64,000 nt of DNA from Zoogloeaceae bacterium (GCA_024235595.1 JACKMC010000009.1:62001-126000), one strand, 5' to 3'. Counted from the first letter of the stretch, positions 42,483-52,430 are shown. Notes: generated by a model not told the origin, from the sequence alone. Translations and numbers: made by a program.

Positions 42483-44035
42483 AGGAGATAGAACTCCTGC
42501 GGATCGATGCCGTAGGCATTGGGCGGCAGCGCTCTCACCACCGCATAGGGCTCACCATCGGGCGCAGGCGGATCGTAAAGAAGATCGAGGATCGGCGGAT
42601 GGGCATTGGGGCTCTTGTCGGGGGCGAGAAGCACCATCACCCGCGGCTTGAGACGGCGAACACGATTCTGGCCGATCACCACCGCCACCTCGCCACTGTT
42701 GAGCTCGACCAGCGAACCGACCGGATAGATTCCGATGCACTGCACGAACTGATCGACCAAAGTATCGCGGAAGACCCGGTCGCGCATTCCGATCAACTGT
42801 TCAAGCGCCTGTTGCGAAGTGTAGAGCTCGCCGTAGCCCCGCTCGCGCGTCATCGCGCAATAGCTGTCGACCAAGCCGGAGATCTCAGCATTCATACCGA
42901 GCGCTTCACCGCGCAGGCCTTCGGGATATCCGGAACCGTCGAGGCGTTCGTGGTGGCGACGGACGATCTGCAGGATCATTTCGTTACAGCCAGCGCCCTC
43001 CTTGACGATCGCGATCGAGAAATCGACATGGGTCTTGAATATTTCGTACTCGAGCGGCGTCAGGCGGGTGTTCTTCTGCAGAAGGCGCTGCGGCAGGCGG
43101 ATCTTTCCGACATCCTGCATCAAGCCCGCGATGCCGAGCGCCGCGGTCGTTTCCTCGCCAAGGCCCAGGCTCCGCGCAAAGATCATCGCGTGCACCGACA
43201 CGTCCAAGGCATGGTCGTAGGTATATTGATCCGTCCGCTTGAGACGAGTCAGCCACAGCAGTGCGTCCGGATTTCGCGCCACGCTGCGGACCATGTCCTC
43301 CACGCCTTCGCGCAACTTGCCAAGGTCGGGATTGAGATTGCCGCGGACATCGTCGATGACTTGCTCGAGCACCATCTGGGTGCGGGCAAACGATGGCACC
43401 ACCCGCACCAGCTCCTGCTCGACCGGGACCGTTTCGGCTTGACGCAGGCGTGCGCGCCGAATCATCTCGTCGGAGAATTCATCGAGGTTTTCAGGCTCAC
43501 CCAATCGTCGCGATGCGGAGCGACCGAACAGCCCTCGCAGCGGATTCAACAGACGCTCCAGGCCACCCGGGTTTCTCGCCGCTTTCGCGCCCTCGGCGGA
43601 AAACCCGCGTCCGAAGGGATCGTCACTGTCGGGCGTGCCCAGATGGGTTTCGCTCCGTGTAACCGCGCCAAGCTCAGACACCGAGGGGAGTTTCTCGAGG
43701 TTTCCTGTCCGGATCAGGCGCATGATCTCCAGAAAATCGGGCATGCGCGCCGCGCCCTCCGCCGCGCCGGCTTCCTCATCGTGGACGATGGCGTTGCGCA
43801 GGCTGCGACCGACGCTGGAGGTCACGTCCTCGGCCTCCGGCGCGCGAAAATGCTCGCCCACCGAGCGGCTCCGATCCACATAGACGAAGCGGCACAGGGA
43901 CTGCAGCTGGACCAGAACCTCCTCGTCCTCGATCAGAAAGCCCTGCATGAGGAATGGCGAATCCAGCCATGGACGATCGAGTTCGCACACGAACAGTCCG
44001 GTCGTCAGATCCGACGCGGCGACGATCTCCTTCAC
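42479..44035 (-). CDS. HD-GYP domain protein with a substituted HD motif
   Basis: A 518-residue protein with a GTG start. The N-terminal part (about 1-70) is DUF3391-like (TTGLFVCELDRPWLDSPFLM), followed by a linker and an HD-GYP domain (about 250-440). H275 (YDHALDVS), H336 (THVDFS), and HHERLDGSGYP at 361-371 are present, but the HD pair reads MQDVGK: Q307 replaces the metal-binding histidine before D308. This codon was confirmed as CAG on the minus strand. Family members normally hydrolyse c-di-GMP; this one may be altered or a receptor. It is operonic with the EAL gene. Confidence 0.9.
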   Translation of the reverse strand: MKEIVAASDLTTGLFVCELDRPWLDSPFLMQGFLIEDEEVLVQLQSLCRFVYVDRSRSVGEHFRAPEAEDVTSSVGRSLRNAIVHDEEAGAAEGAARMPDFLEIMRLIRTGNLEKLPSVSELGAVTRSETHLGTPDSDDPFGRGFSAEGAKAARNPGGLERLLNPLRGLFGRSASRRLGEPENLDEFSDEMIRRARLRQAETVPVEQELVRVVPSFARTQMVLEQVIDDVRGNLNPDLGKLREGVEDMVRSVARNPDALLWLTRLKRTDQYTYDHALDVSVHAMIFARSLGLGEETTAALGIAGLMQDVGKIRLPQRLLQKNTRLTPLEYEIFKTHVDFSIAIVKEGAGCNEMILQIVRRHHERLDGSGYPEGLRGEALGMNAEISGLVDSYCAMTRERGYGELYTSQQALEQLIGMRDRVFRDTLVDQFVQCIGIYPVGSLVELNSGEVAVVIGQNRVRRLKPRVMVLLAPDKSPNAHPPILDLLYDPPAPDGEPYAVVRALPPNAYGIDPQEFYLL

Positions 44036-44071
44036 CTCGGAACCTCTATGGATACCTGTTTCATGAACGTC

Positions 44072-45109
44072 TCAAGGGGCGGGATTTGGAAAGCGCAGGT
44101 GGATCCGCTCGATCTCTTCCAGCACCGCGGGTTCGGGCCGCCAATCCCACGCTTCAAGGTTCTCGGCGAGTTGGGCCATGCTGGTCGCGCCGATGATGGT
44201 GCTTGCCACGAACCAGCGTCGATACACGAAGGCCAGCGCCAGCGTCGCGGGCGAAACACCGCTCTGCCGGGCAAGCGCCGCGTAGGCCTGCGCTGCCTCA
44301 CCCACGTTCGGTTTGGTGTAGCGGATGCCGAAATCCTTGAACAGATTGATACGGCCTTTCGCATCCGCATCGGCCAGATATTTTGCGGACAGGTGCCCAA
44401 AGGCCAGCGGCGAATAGGCGAGCAGGGAGATCCGCTCACGGTGACACAGCTCTGCCAGTCCGAACTCGTATGTCCGGTTCAGCAGGCTGTACGCGTTCTG
44501 CACCGACACCACCCGGGGCAGACCGAGCTCGCCGGCGAGCCGTACGAACTCGGCGATGCCCCACGGATGCTCGTTCGAGAGCCCGATGGCCCTGACCTTG
44601 CCTTCACCGACGAGGGTGGCGAGCGCCTCAAGTTGTTCACGGATCGGGGTGGCCGGTCTTTCGCGAGCGGGGTCGTACTGCCACTGTCCGAACATCGGCT
44701 GGTTGCGGGCAGGCCAGTGCAATTGATAGAGATCGACGTAGTCGGTGCCGAGGCGGCGCAGGCTTGCCTCCAGCGCAGCGCGCAGGTTGGCGGCATCGAA
44801 GGCGAGCGGCCCGCCGCGAATCCAGCTCAGGTTGCGCGCCGGCCCCGCAGCCTTGGTGGCGACAAGGATCTTATCGCGGGGCTTGTTCCTAAGCCAGGCG
44901 CCGACGATCGATTCGCTCGCACCACTGGTCGGCGCACGTGCCGGGACCGGATACATCTCCGCGGTGTCGATGAAATTCACCCCCCGCTCGAAGGCCAGAT
45001 CGAGTTGAGAATGCGCTTCTGCCGCGCTGTTTTGCTCGCCGAAGGTCATGGTTCCAAGGCACACTGCCGAAACCTTGAGGCCAGACTCTCCCAACTCGCG
45101 ATGTTCCAT
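44072..45109 (-). CDS. Tas-like aldo/keto reductase
   Basis: A 345-residue NADPH-dependent oxidoreductase of the AKR superfamily. It starts MEHRELGESGLKVSAVCLGT at 45109; an upstream ATG at 45130 adds seven residues. The catalytic tetrad appears as D and Y in NFIDTAEMYP, K in LVATKAAG, and H in LYQLHWPARN. Cofactor-binding STIIGATSMAQLAENL is near the C-terminus. The PTSGASESIVGAWL segment is typical of the Tas/YghZ subgroup. Substrate unknown. It is divergent from rlmM. Confidence 0.92.
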   Translation of the reverse strand: MEHRELGESGLKVSAVCLGTMTFGEQNSAAEAHSQLDLAFERGVNFIDTAEMYPVPARAPTSGASESIVGAWLRNKPRDKILVATKAAGPARNLSWIRGGPLAFDAANLRAALEASLRRLGTDYVDLYQLHWPARNQPMFGQWQYDPARERPATPIREQLEALATLVGEGKVRAIGLSNEHPWGIAEFVRLAGELGLPRVVSVQNAYSLLNRTYEFGLAELCHRERISLLAYSPLAFGHLSAKYLADADAKGRINLFKDFGIRYTKPNVGEAAQAYAALARQSGVSPATLALAFVYRRWFVASTIIGATSMAQLAENLEAWDWRPEPAVLEEIERIHLRFPNPAP

Positions 45110-45261
45110 TGCTCTACCCGCCCTCGTCATTTGGCATCAGATCCATTTCGGCTGCCAACGACATTCCTTTAACTCGCTGCCGCTGTCAGCTCTCCGGCGC
45201 GCGGTTCAAACCGGCGCGTCAACCAGCCGCACAGACGCTCATCCTCAATAAACAGATTCTA

Positions 45262-46356
45262 ATGAACTCCAGCGAAGCCAACGCCCAGCAGATCTCGGGC
45301 ATCGTGATTTGTTGCCGCCCCGGCTTTGAAAAAGACGCGGCGGCGGAACTGTCGGATTATGCATTGAGCAGAGGTCATGCCGGGCAGCTGAAATGCACGG
45401 TCGACAGCGGATTTGTCCTGCTGACCCTCGACGAGACGTGCCACTTCGAATCCATCAACCGCAATATACGCCTCACCGATCTCGCCTTCGCGCGACAGCT
45501 CGGTTTCTGCTTCGGCAGCGCTACCGGGATGCCGGACGACGACCGGGTATCGGCCATCGTCGAAACGGCGCGCTGCGCGCCAACGCGTTTTGGCAGCATC
45601 ACCGTCGAAACGCCCGACGCCGAAGCCACCAAACCCCTGTCGGGATTTTGCCGCCGCCTCGCTGCGCCGCTCGGAAGGGTGGCAGAGAAGAACAATATTC
45701 TTCGCCCCAAGCGCATTCATCTCCCCAACCTGGCAGTGTTGTTCGTTGCCCAGAGCGAAGCCCTGTTGAGCATCAACACCGCCGACAATCGCTCGCCCTG
45801 GCCAGCGGGCATTCCGCGCCTGCGCATGCCCAAGGATGCACCCAGCCGAAGTACCCAGAAGCTCGCCGAGGCCTTCATGACGCTTCTCGACGAGGCCGAA
45901 CTGGAGCAGCGCTTGCGCCCGGGCCAGCGCGCGGTCGACCTCGGCGCCGCGCCTGGCGGGTGGACCTGGCAGCTGGCCTGGCGCGGCCTGCGCGTCACCG
46001 CGATCGACAACGGGCCGATGGCGTCCTCCGTCATGCGCACCGAAATGGTCACCCATGTGCGTGCCGATGGCTTCAAGTGGCGCCCCCTGGCACCGGTCGA
46101 GTGGATGGTCTGCGACATGGTCGAGCAACCATCGAGAATCGCCGCGCTGGTGGCCGACTGGGTGGCTTCCGGGCGCTGCCGACATGCGATCTTCAACCTG
46201 AAGCTTCCCATGAAGAAGCGCCACGAAGAGATCGGTCGATGCCGCGAACTGATCGGCAAACGATTTGCGCAAGCCAATCTCTCGTACCGGCTGCGGCTGA
46301 AGCAGCTCTATCATGACCGGGAGGAGGTCACCGGCTTCCTCGAGGCAGTCCGCTAA
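45262..46356 (+). CDS. rlmM: 23S rRNA (cytidine(2498)-2'-O)-methyltransferase RlmM
   Basis: A 364-residue rRNA methyltransferase. It starts MNSSEANAQQISGIVICCRPG at 45262; an in-frame open stretch runs upstream to 45109 but lacks family features. An N-terminal THUMP-like domain (about 1-170) precedes the Rossmann methyltransferase domain with VDLGAAPGGWTWQLAWRGL and WMVCDMVEQPSRI. The K-D-K-E style tetrad is consistent with LKLPMKKRHEE. All typical of RlmM (YgdE). Confidence 0.93.
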   Translation: MNSSEANAQQISGIVICCRPGFEKDAAAELSDYALSRGHAGQLKCTVDSGFVLLTLDETCHFESINRNIRLTDLAFARQLGFCFGSATGMPDDDRVSAIVETARCAPTRFGSITVETPDAEATKPLSGFCRRLAAPLGRVAEKNNILRPKRIHLPNLAVLFVAQSEALLSINTADNRSPWPAGIPRLRMPKDAPSRSTQKLAEAFMTLLDEAELEQRLRPGQRAVDLGAAPGGWTWQLAWRGLRVTAIDNGPMASSVMRTEMVTHVRADGFKWRPLAPVEWMVCDMVEQPSRIAALVADWVASGRCRHAIFNLKLPMKKRHEEIGRCRELIGKRFAQANLSYRLRLKQLYHDREEVTGFLEAVR

Positions 46357-46716
46357 GGTGCAGTGCGCCGCCGCCCTTGCAAAGACCCGTCAGTGGCCCC
46401 ACGGGCAAAGCGATTTGTGCCTTGCCCTGCTCGAGGGGACGACCTGCATCGCGGGCGGCTGCGTGCCACAGCAAAGCACCACCGCGAAGCGCCCGGCTGG
46501 CGGTCAGCAGCCTCCGAAAACCCGGCTCCGACCGCGAAGATGGATGCGCTGCGTGTATAATCCCGACGATTGTCCACTGCATCCGCCCGGCCGGTTGGCG
46601 CCTGCATGCCCTTTTTCGAGGGCGATGGTCTCTTGGCACAACTAGAAAAGTACGAATCGCAGCCCAGCCGGTAGTGCCTCGAAGGCACGGGGCAGATTCC
46701 GGAGCGAAAAAACTCA
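46357..46716 (+). other. Long upstream region of the DEAD-box helicase gene
   Basis: A 360-bp space between rlmM and the helicase. No gene is supported. A perfect -10 hexamer TATAAT at 46556-46561 would give a leader of about 150 nt. The leader has small hairpins, such as GTGCC/GGCAC at about 46674-46688. The first part, about 46357-46550, shows nothing I can assign. Confidence 0.5.
46556..46561 (+). promoter_or_regulatory. Candidate -10 element for the DEAD-box helicase
   Basis: A consensus TATAAT lies 156 nt before the helicase start. No good -35 sits at the usual distance, so an activator or extended element may be involved. The long leader is consistent with post-transcriptional or cold-shock control of such helicases, which is an inference. 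Confidence 0.45.
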
Positions 46717-48189
46717 ATGAAATTTGCAGACCTCGGGCTGATTCCCGAAGTTCAACGTGCGGTAGCTGAAGCCGGCTACACCGAACCAACCCCGATTCAA
46801 CAGCAAGCGATACCGATCATCCTGCAAGGTAACGACGTCATGGGCGGCGCCCAGACCGGCACCGGCAAGACCGCAGGTTTCACGCTGCCGCTGCTCAACC
46901 GGCTCGCGCCGCTCGCGACCTCGAGCACTTCGCCGGCCCGTCATCCGGTGCGCGCCCTGATACTCGCTCCGACGCGGGAACTCGCGATGCAGGTGCACGA
47001 AGCGGTGCAGACCTACAGCAAGTACTTGCCCCTGCGCGCGACCTGCATCTACGGCGGCGTCGACATGAACGCCCAGATCCAGGAGTTGCGGCGCGGCATC
47101 GAAATCGTCATTGCGACGCCGGGCCGGCTGCTCGACCATGTACAGCAGAAGACCATCAACCTGGGCCAGGTCGACATGCTGGTTCTCGATGAAGCCGACC
47201 GCATGCTCGACATGGGCTTCATTCCGGACATCCGCCGCATCCTAGCGCTGTTGCCCGCGAAGCGCCAAAGCCTGCTCTTCTCGGCCACCTTCTCGGACGA
47301 GATCAAGAAGCTTGCCGACCAGATGCTGAAGAACCCCCAGCTGATCGAGGTCGCGCGTCGCAACATGGTCTCGGAAACCATCACCCACCGGGTCCACCCG
47401 GTGGCGAGTGGCCTGAAGCGCAACCTGCTCGCCCATCTGCTTCGCCATCAGCCCGACGACCAGGTACTGGTCTTCGTCGACACCAAGTTCGCGTGCAGCC
47501 GGCTGGCAAATTTCCTCGAACGCCACGCCATCGCCGCGGACTCGATCCATGGCGACAAGAGCCAGCAGCAGCGTACCGAGACCCTCGAAGCATTCAAGTC
47601 GGGCAAGGTGCGGGTGCTGGTCGCAACCGACGTTGCGGCCCGCGGCCTCGACATCGACGATCTGCCCTACGTGATCAACTTCGAATTGCCGCACACCGCC
47701 GAAGACTACATCCACCGCATCGGTCGCACCGGGCGGGCGGGCCGCCTGGGCAACGCGGTGTCATTTGTCTGCTCTGAAGAGAAAGGCCGTCTCGCCGAGA
47801 TTGAAAAGCTCGTCAAGCTGCAGATTCCACAGGAAGTGGTGCCAGGCTACGACCCTGAACCGGATTTCTTCGATGCTGGGCACAAGCGCAAGCGCGGCGG
47901 ACGCAGCAGTGGCGGCGATGCCCCCGCGCCGCAGGCGCCTCGCCCACCGAAAAGCGACGATATCCGCCGCCCGGGCCGGCCGCAGGAATCCAGGCGGAGC
48001 GGTGGCCGCAAATCGACGGTCGCGCCGGACGGTTTCGACTTCAACAGGCCCTACGAACCGTCGAGCGCGGCAATCCTCGCCTCCGAGGGGGCCGACGCTT
48101 CCGCCAAGGCCGGCGAAACATCGAGCCCCAGCCGTCACAAGCGCCCCATCGCCTTCCTGCTCGGCGGTCTGGGCCGCAAGCAGGCATAA
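46717..48189 (+). CDS. rhlE: DEAD-box RNA helicase (RhlE-like)
   Basis: A 490-residue ATP-dependent RNA helicase. It has the Q motif (FADLGLIPEVQRAVAEAGY, PTPIQQQAIP), Walker A AQTGTGKT, DEAD at VLDEADRMLDMGF, SAT (LLFSATFSDE), and motif VI HRIGRTGRAGR. The C-terminal 110 residues are basic and low-complexity, as in RhlE proteins that act on ribosome assembly. A CGGAGCG Shine-Dalgarno precedes the start. Confidence 0.95.
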   Translation: MKFADLGLIPEVQRAVAEAGYTEPTPIQQQAIPIILQGNDVMGGAQTGTGKTAGFTLPLLNRLAPLATSSTSPARHPVRALILAPTRELAMQVHEAVQTYSKYLPLRATCIYGGVDMNAQIQELRRGIEIVIATPGRLLDHVQQKTINLGQVDMLVLDEADRMLDMGFIPDIRRILALLPAKRQSLLFSATFSDEIKKLADQMLKNPQLIEVARRNMVSETITHRVHPVASGLKRNLLAHLLRHQPDDQVLVFVDTKFACSRLANFLERHAIAADSIHGDKSQQQRTETLEAFKSGKVRVLVATDVAARGLDIDDLPYVINFELPHTAEDYIHRIGRTGRAGRLGNAVSFVCSEEKGRLAEIEKLVKLQIPQEVVPGYDPEPDFFDAGHKRKRGGRSSGGDAPAPQAPRPPKSDDIRRPGRPQESRRSGGRKSTVAPDGFDFNRPYEPSSAAILASEGADASAKAGETSSPSRHKRPIAFLLGGLGRKQA

Positions 48190-48285
48190 CGGAAAAGACC
48201 GGCTTTAACCCCCCTAATCGGCAGAAGGGCTTTCGCGGGTCGGCGTAAATTCGCATTATCGCGAATCAGGCTATGACCCCGCCGA

Positions 48286-51000
48286 ATGGACTTCTCGCCC
48301 TTCCGTCGCCCGCCCCCCGAACCGTCTGAGCCCCTCGTTCCGGACCTCTCCGACGGTGCCGAGGCGGGGCTCTACCTGGCCCTCTTCGAGCTCGTCGAAG
48401 AGGGGCTGATCATCACCAGCGACGAGACGATCCTGGAGGTGAACAGCGCCGCCTGCGAACTGCTGCAGAGGAGTTATCCGCAACTCGTCGGCAGACCGCT
48501 CGCAGAACTCTTCCCCAGCGAGGCGGCCTTCCTCTCGGCCCGCGCCACGCTGTTCGTGGAAGGCGCATCTCGAGGCTCGCTGCTGCTCGGGATGCCGGAT
48601 GGCGAACGTCGCCGGCTGCGTTGCCTGGCGGCTGCACGGGTTCGGCCCGGCGTGCACGCGCTGGTCCTCAGCCCGGACCTCGGGGCTCTGCCCGAGCCCT
48701 TCGTCGAAGCACCGCCGCGAGACAATATCTGGCCGCGGCTGGCGGCCGCGGTCAAGCAGGCCGTGCTGGTGGTGGACCAGCTCGGGCGCATCAGTGCAGC
48801 GAATGCCGCGGCGCAAGCCACCCTGAGCCGCGAGAGGACGCCCCTGGTCGGCTATTCGCTGGCGAGCCTGAAGCTCGAGGAGCGCAATCTGCGGCGCCTT
48901 CCGGGGCCACAGGACGGCTGGGAAATTCTGATCGTTGGAAATGGCGAGCCGATGTCGCGCTCGAACGATCCCGCCACCAGCCACTACCGCAGGATCTTCG
49001 AGCACAGCCCGCTGCCGACCCTGCTATGTTCGCGCAACGGCTGGCGAATCGTCGATGCGAACTTCGCCGCCGAAGCCGCCTACGGCTACAGCCTCGACGA
49101 ATTCCGCAAGCTCACGCTCGACGATCTCCGGCCCGTGGACAGGTCTCACGAAGGCGAACGGCGCAGCCACATCGCCGAAGGTATCTGGAAACATCGCCGC
49201 AAGGACGGAACGCTGTTCCAGGCGGAGATCTTCTCGAATTCGATCGAGGCTGGCGAGCACGCCAGTCACGTCCTCATCGCGCACGAACTCCCGCCGACGC
49301 CCAACGAGGGCCCGAGACTCAAGCTGTCGAGCGAGATTTTCGATGCCAGCAGCCAGGCGATACTGATTACCGACGCGGACAATCTGATCGTCGCGGTCAA
49401 TACCGCCTTCTCGAAGATTACCGGCTATGCGAAACATGAAGTGCTCGGCAAGACCCCGCAGATCCTGAGCTCGGGCCGCCATGACGCCGATTTCTATCGC
49501 CAGATGTGGGCGACCATCGGCAACGAAGACGCCTGGCAGGGCGAGATCTGGAACCGTCGCAAGAACGGCGACATCTACCCGGAATGGCTGAGCATCACCC
49601 GAGTCGCCAACCTGCGTGGGGAGACCCTCCACTACGTCGCCATGTTCAGCGACATGACCGAGCGCAAGCGGCTCGACGCGCAACTTGAATACCTCACCAA
49701 GTACGACAAGCTCACGGGCCTGCCCAATCGCCAGTTGCTCGAGAGCTACTACGCCGATTTCGTCGCCCACGCTCGCCGGCTGCGGCAACCGCTGCTGCTC
49801 ATGCTGGTCGATATCGACCATTTCAAGAACATCAACGACGGGCTCGGCCGGTCCACCGGCGACGCCTTGCTGCGCGAGGTGGCGGCGCGAATCTGCGACG
49901 CCCTGCCGCAGGACACTGTGGTCGCACGCCAGGGAGGGGACGAGTTCCTGGTGCTGGCGCCGCAGCCGGCCACTCCGGCGGATCCGGCACATATCGCGAA
50001 GCTGTTGCGTGACGCCTTCTCGCGCCCCTTCGGCCCGGACGGGCGCGAACTCACCCTGGCCGCGAGCATCGGCATCGCCCTCTTCCCCGACGATGGGGTC
50101 GACCTCGACATCCTCATTCGCAACGCCGAAGCCGCGATGTACCAGGCAAAGCGTGACGGCCGCAACAGCTATCACTTCTACACCGATGACCTGAACACCA
50201 GCGCCTTCGAGCGCCTCGCCTACGAAAGCAGTCTTCGCCGCAGCCTTCCCAACAAGGAAATGCTGCTCTACTGGCAACCCCAGTTCGACCTCGCATCCGG
50301 TCGACTTATCGGCGCCGAGGCGCTGATGCGCTGGCAGCACCCCGACCTCGGCCTGGTAGCACCGGGCCGCTTCATCCCGATTGCCGAAGAAAGCGGGCTG
50401 ATCGTTCAGCTCGGCAGCTGGGCGCTGGAAGAGGCCTGCCGGCAGATGCGTGCGTGGCGATTGCGCTTCGGCTGCGACATCCATGTGGCGGTGAACATCT
50501 CCTCGCTGCAGTTTCGCCAGAGCGACTTCCTCGCCTCGGTGAAAAGCGTGCTGGAACAGACCGGCCTGCCCGCGACCGCACTCGAACTGGAGATGACCGA
50601 GACCGTGGTGATGCACGACGACCACGCCGCCACCCTCGCACTGTTCGCGCTTCAGGAGCTTGGCGTGAAGCTGGCGATCGACGACTTCGGCACCGGCTAC
50701 TCGTCACTCGCCTACCTTCGCCGCTTCCCGATCCACACCCTGAAGATCGACCGCTCCTTCGTCCACGAGATCGGTCGCAGCGATGACGGAGAAGCCATTG
50801 TCAGCGCGATCCTGAGCCTCGCCGGAAGCCTGCGCCTCAAGGTGGTGGCAGAAGGCGTGGAGACCCAGGCCCAGCAAGACTACCTGCGCGCGGCAGGCTG
50901 CGATGCGGTCCAGGGCTTCCTGCTCGGGCGGCCGATGCCTGCCAGCGAGTTCAGCCTGCTGCTTGAACGCACCAATGACGCTTCCGATCGTCGCGGGTAG
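48286..51000 (+). CDS. Multi-PAS GGDEF-EAL cyclic-di-GMP regulator
   Basis: A 904-residue cytoplasmic signalling protein with no membrane segment. Three or four PAS-like domains occupy about 35-465, the last with LITDADNLIVAVNTAFSKIT and a PAC-like EWLSITRVANLRGETLHYVA. The GGDEF domain has an intact RQGGDEFLVL (about 547-556). The EAL domain has GAEALMRWQHP (about 674-684), VAVNISSLQF, LEMTETVV, AIDDFGTGYSSLAYL and VVAEGVET. Both domains look catalytically competent. No Shine-Dalgarno is obvious at the ATG. Confidence 0.94.
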   Translation: MDFSPFRRPPPEPSEPLVPDLSDGAEAGLYLALFELVEEGLIITSDETILEVNSAACELLQRSYPQLVGRPLAELFPSEAAFLSARATLFVEGASRGSLLLGMPDGERRRLRCLAAARVRPGVHALVLSPDLGALPEPFVEAPPRDNIWPRLAAAVKQAVLVVDQLGRISAANAAAQATLSRERTPLVGYSLASLKLEERNLRRLPGPQDGWEILIVGNGEPMSRSNDPATSHYRRIFEHSPLPTLLCSRNGWRIVDANFAAEAAYGYSLDEFRKLTLDDLRPVDRSHEGERRSHIAEGIWKHRRKDGTLFQAEIFSNSIEAGEHASHVLIAHELPPTPNEGPRLKLSSEIFDASSQAILITDADNLIVAVNTAFSKITGYAKHEVLGKTPQILSSGRHDADFYRQMWATIGNEDAWQGEIWNRRKNGDIYPEWLSITRVANLRGETLHYVAMFSDMTERKRLDAQLEYLTKYDKLTGLPNRQLLESYYADFVAHARRLRQPLLLMLVDIDHFKNINDGLGRSTGDALLREVAARICDALPQDTVVARQGGDEFLVLAPQPATPADPAHIAKLLRDAFSRPFGPDGRELTLAASIGIALFPDDGVDLDILIRNAEAAMYQAKRDGRNSYHFYTDDLNTSAFERLAYESSLRRSLPNKEMLLYWQPQFDLASGRLIGAEALMRWQHPDLGLVAPGRFIPIAEESGLIVQLGSWALEEACRQMRAWRLRFGCDIHVAVNISSLQFRQSDFLASVKSVLEQTGLPATALELEMTETVVMHDDHAATLALFALQELGVKLAIDDFGTGYSSLAYLRRFPIHTLKIDRSFVHEIGRSDDGEAIVSAILSLAGSLRLKVVAEGVETQAQQDYLRAAGCDAVQGFLLGRPMPASEFSLLLERTNDASDRRG

Positions 51001-51006
51001 ATGAAA

Positions 51007-51030
51007 AACGGCCACCCGTGGGTGGCCGTT
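51007..51030. terminator. Convergent terminator between the PAS-GGDEF-EAL gene and pntB
   Basis: AACGGCCACCC at 51007-51017 and GGGTGGCCGTT at 51020-51030 form perfect 11-bp arms. On the minus strand the hairpin runs into TTTTTCAT and lies about 24 nt after the pntB stop. Confidence 0.8.
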
Positions 51031-51053
51031 GCATTGGGAGGTGAAGGCCGGAC

Positions 51054-52430
51054 TCAGCCTTCCATCTCCTTCACATGCTGGATCACTTCGCCGATGGCCT
51101 TCTGCGCAGAGCCGTAGAACATGCGGCAGTTCTCCTTGTAGAAGAGCGCATTCTCGATGCCGGAATAGCCCGAGCCCTTGCCGCGCTTCACGACGATGAC
51201 GTTGTGCGCCATGTCGGCGTTGAGGATCGGCATGCCGTAGATCGGGCTCGACTTGTCGGTACGCGCCACCGGGTTGACCACGTCGTTGGCACCGATGATC
51301 AAGGCAACGTCGGCCTGCGCGAAATCGGCGTTGATCTCGTCCAGGTCGAAGATCTTGTCGTACGGCACACCGGCCTCGGCCAGCAGCACGTTCATGTGAC
51401 CAGGCATGCGCCCGGCCACCGGGTGGATTGCAAACACCACCTCGACACCGGCCTCCTCGAGCAGCTGGCTCATCTCCCAGACCTTGTGCTGAGCGCCGGC
51501 GACGGCCATGCCATAGCCTGGAACGATGATGACCTTGCTGGCATAGCGCATGCTTGCGGCCGCATCGAGCGCACCAATCTCGCGCATCGTGCCTTCGATC
51601 GCTTCACCCTCGACAGCTTCGCCGGAGATCGGCGCGAAGATCACGTTCTTGATCGGCCGGTTCATGGCCTTGGCCATGAGCTGCGTCAGCAAGGTACCCG
51701 AAGCGCCGACCACGATGCCTGCCACCACCAGGGCGGGGTTACCGAGCACATAACCCTCGAAGCCGACCGCCAGGCCAGTGAAGGCGTTGAGAAGCGAGAT
51801 CACCACCGGCATGTCGGCGCCACCGATCGGCGCGGTGACGATCGCGCCGAGTGCCAGCGCGAGGAGGAAGAACAGCGCGATCGCGAACATGCCAGGATGC
51901 TCGGCGGTGATGATCGCCAGACCGAGGATTCCGGTGACTGCCGCCAGCGCCATGTTCACCTGGTTCTGGGCAGGCAGCCTGAAGGCTTTCTTCATGATGC
52001 CCTGCAACTTCGCAAAGGCGACGCATGATCCCGAGAATGCGACCGAGCCGATCAGTGCGCCGAGCACGGCGAGGATGGTCACCATGGTGCCGTGAACTTC
52101 GCCGCGAGCGAACTCGAGTGCCGCAATCGCCGCCGCCGCACCGCCGCCCATGCCGTTGTAGATGGCAACCATCTGCGGCATGTCGGTCATCGCCACACGC
52201 TTGCCCGAGACCCAGGCCAGCGAACCGCCGATGACGATCGCCAGAATCATCCAGGCAAAGTTCTGCATCCCCGGCCAGAACAGGGTCACCAGCGTCGCGA
52301 CGATCATCGCCCAGCCGGCCCAGACGATGCCCTTGCGAGCCGTCACCGGCGAACTCATGGCCTTGAGGCCGAGGATGAAGACGATCGCTACACCCACATA
52401 GGCAAGATCAATGATCCATTTCATGGACAT
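51054..52430 (-). CDS. pntB: NAD(P)(+) transhydrogenase beta subunit
   Basis: A 458-residue subunit of proton-translocating transhydrogenase. It has an N-terminal membrane domain with several helices and a C-terminal NADP-binding domain III (IVPGYGMAVAGAQHKVWEMS, HPVAGRMPGHMNVLLAEAGV and GANDVVNPVA). The ATG overlaps the pntAB stop by 1 nt (TAATG). It is the third gene of pntAA-pntAB-pntB. Confidence 0.96.
   Translation of the reverse strand: MSMKWIIDLAYVGVAIVFILGLKAMSSPVTARKGIVWAGWAMIVATLVTLFWPGMQNFAWMILAIVIGGSLAWVSGKRVAMTDMPQMVAIYNGMGGGAAAAIAALEFARGEVHGTMVTILAVLGALIGSVAFSGSCVAFAKLQGIMKKAFRLPAQNQVNMALAAVTGILGLAIITAEHPGMFAIALFFLLALALGAIVTAPIGGADMPVVISLLNAFTGLAVGFEGYVLGNPALVVAGIVVGASGTLLTQLMAKAMNRPIKNVIFAPISGEAVEGEAIEGTMREIGALDAAASMRYASKVIIVPGYGMAVAGAQHKVWEMSQLLEEAGVEVVFAIHPVAGRMPGHMNVLLAEAGVPYDKIFDLDEINADFAQADVALIIGANDVVNPVARTDKSSPIYGMPILNADMAHNVIVVKRGKGSGYSGIENALFYKENCRMFYGSAQKAIGEVIQHVKEMEG

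Noticed and set aside
42599..45172. 857-residue open frame on the plus strand opposite the HD-GYP and aldo/keto reductase genes
   Set aside because: It is antisense to two genes with clear domains and has no recognisable domain itself; long shadow frames are common in GC-rich DNA.
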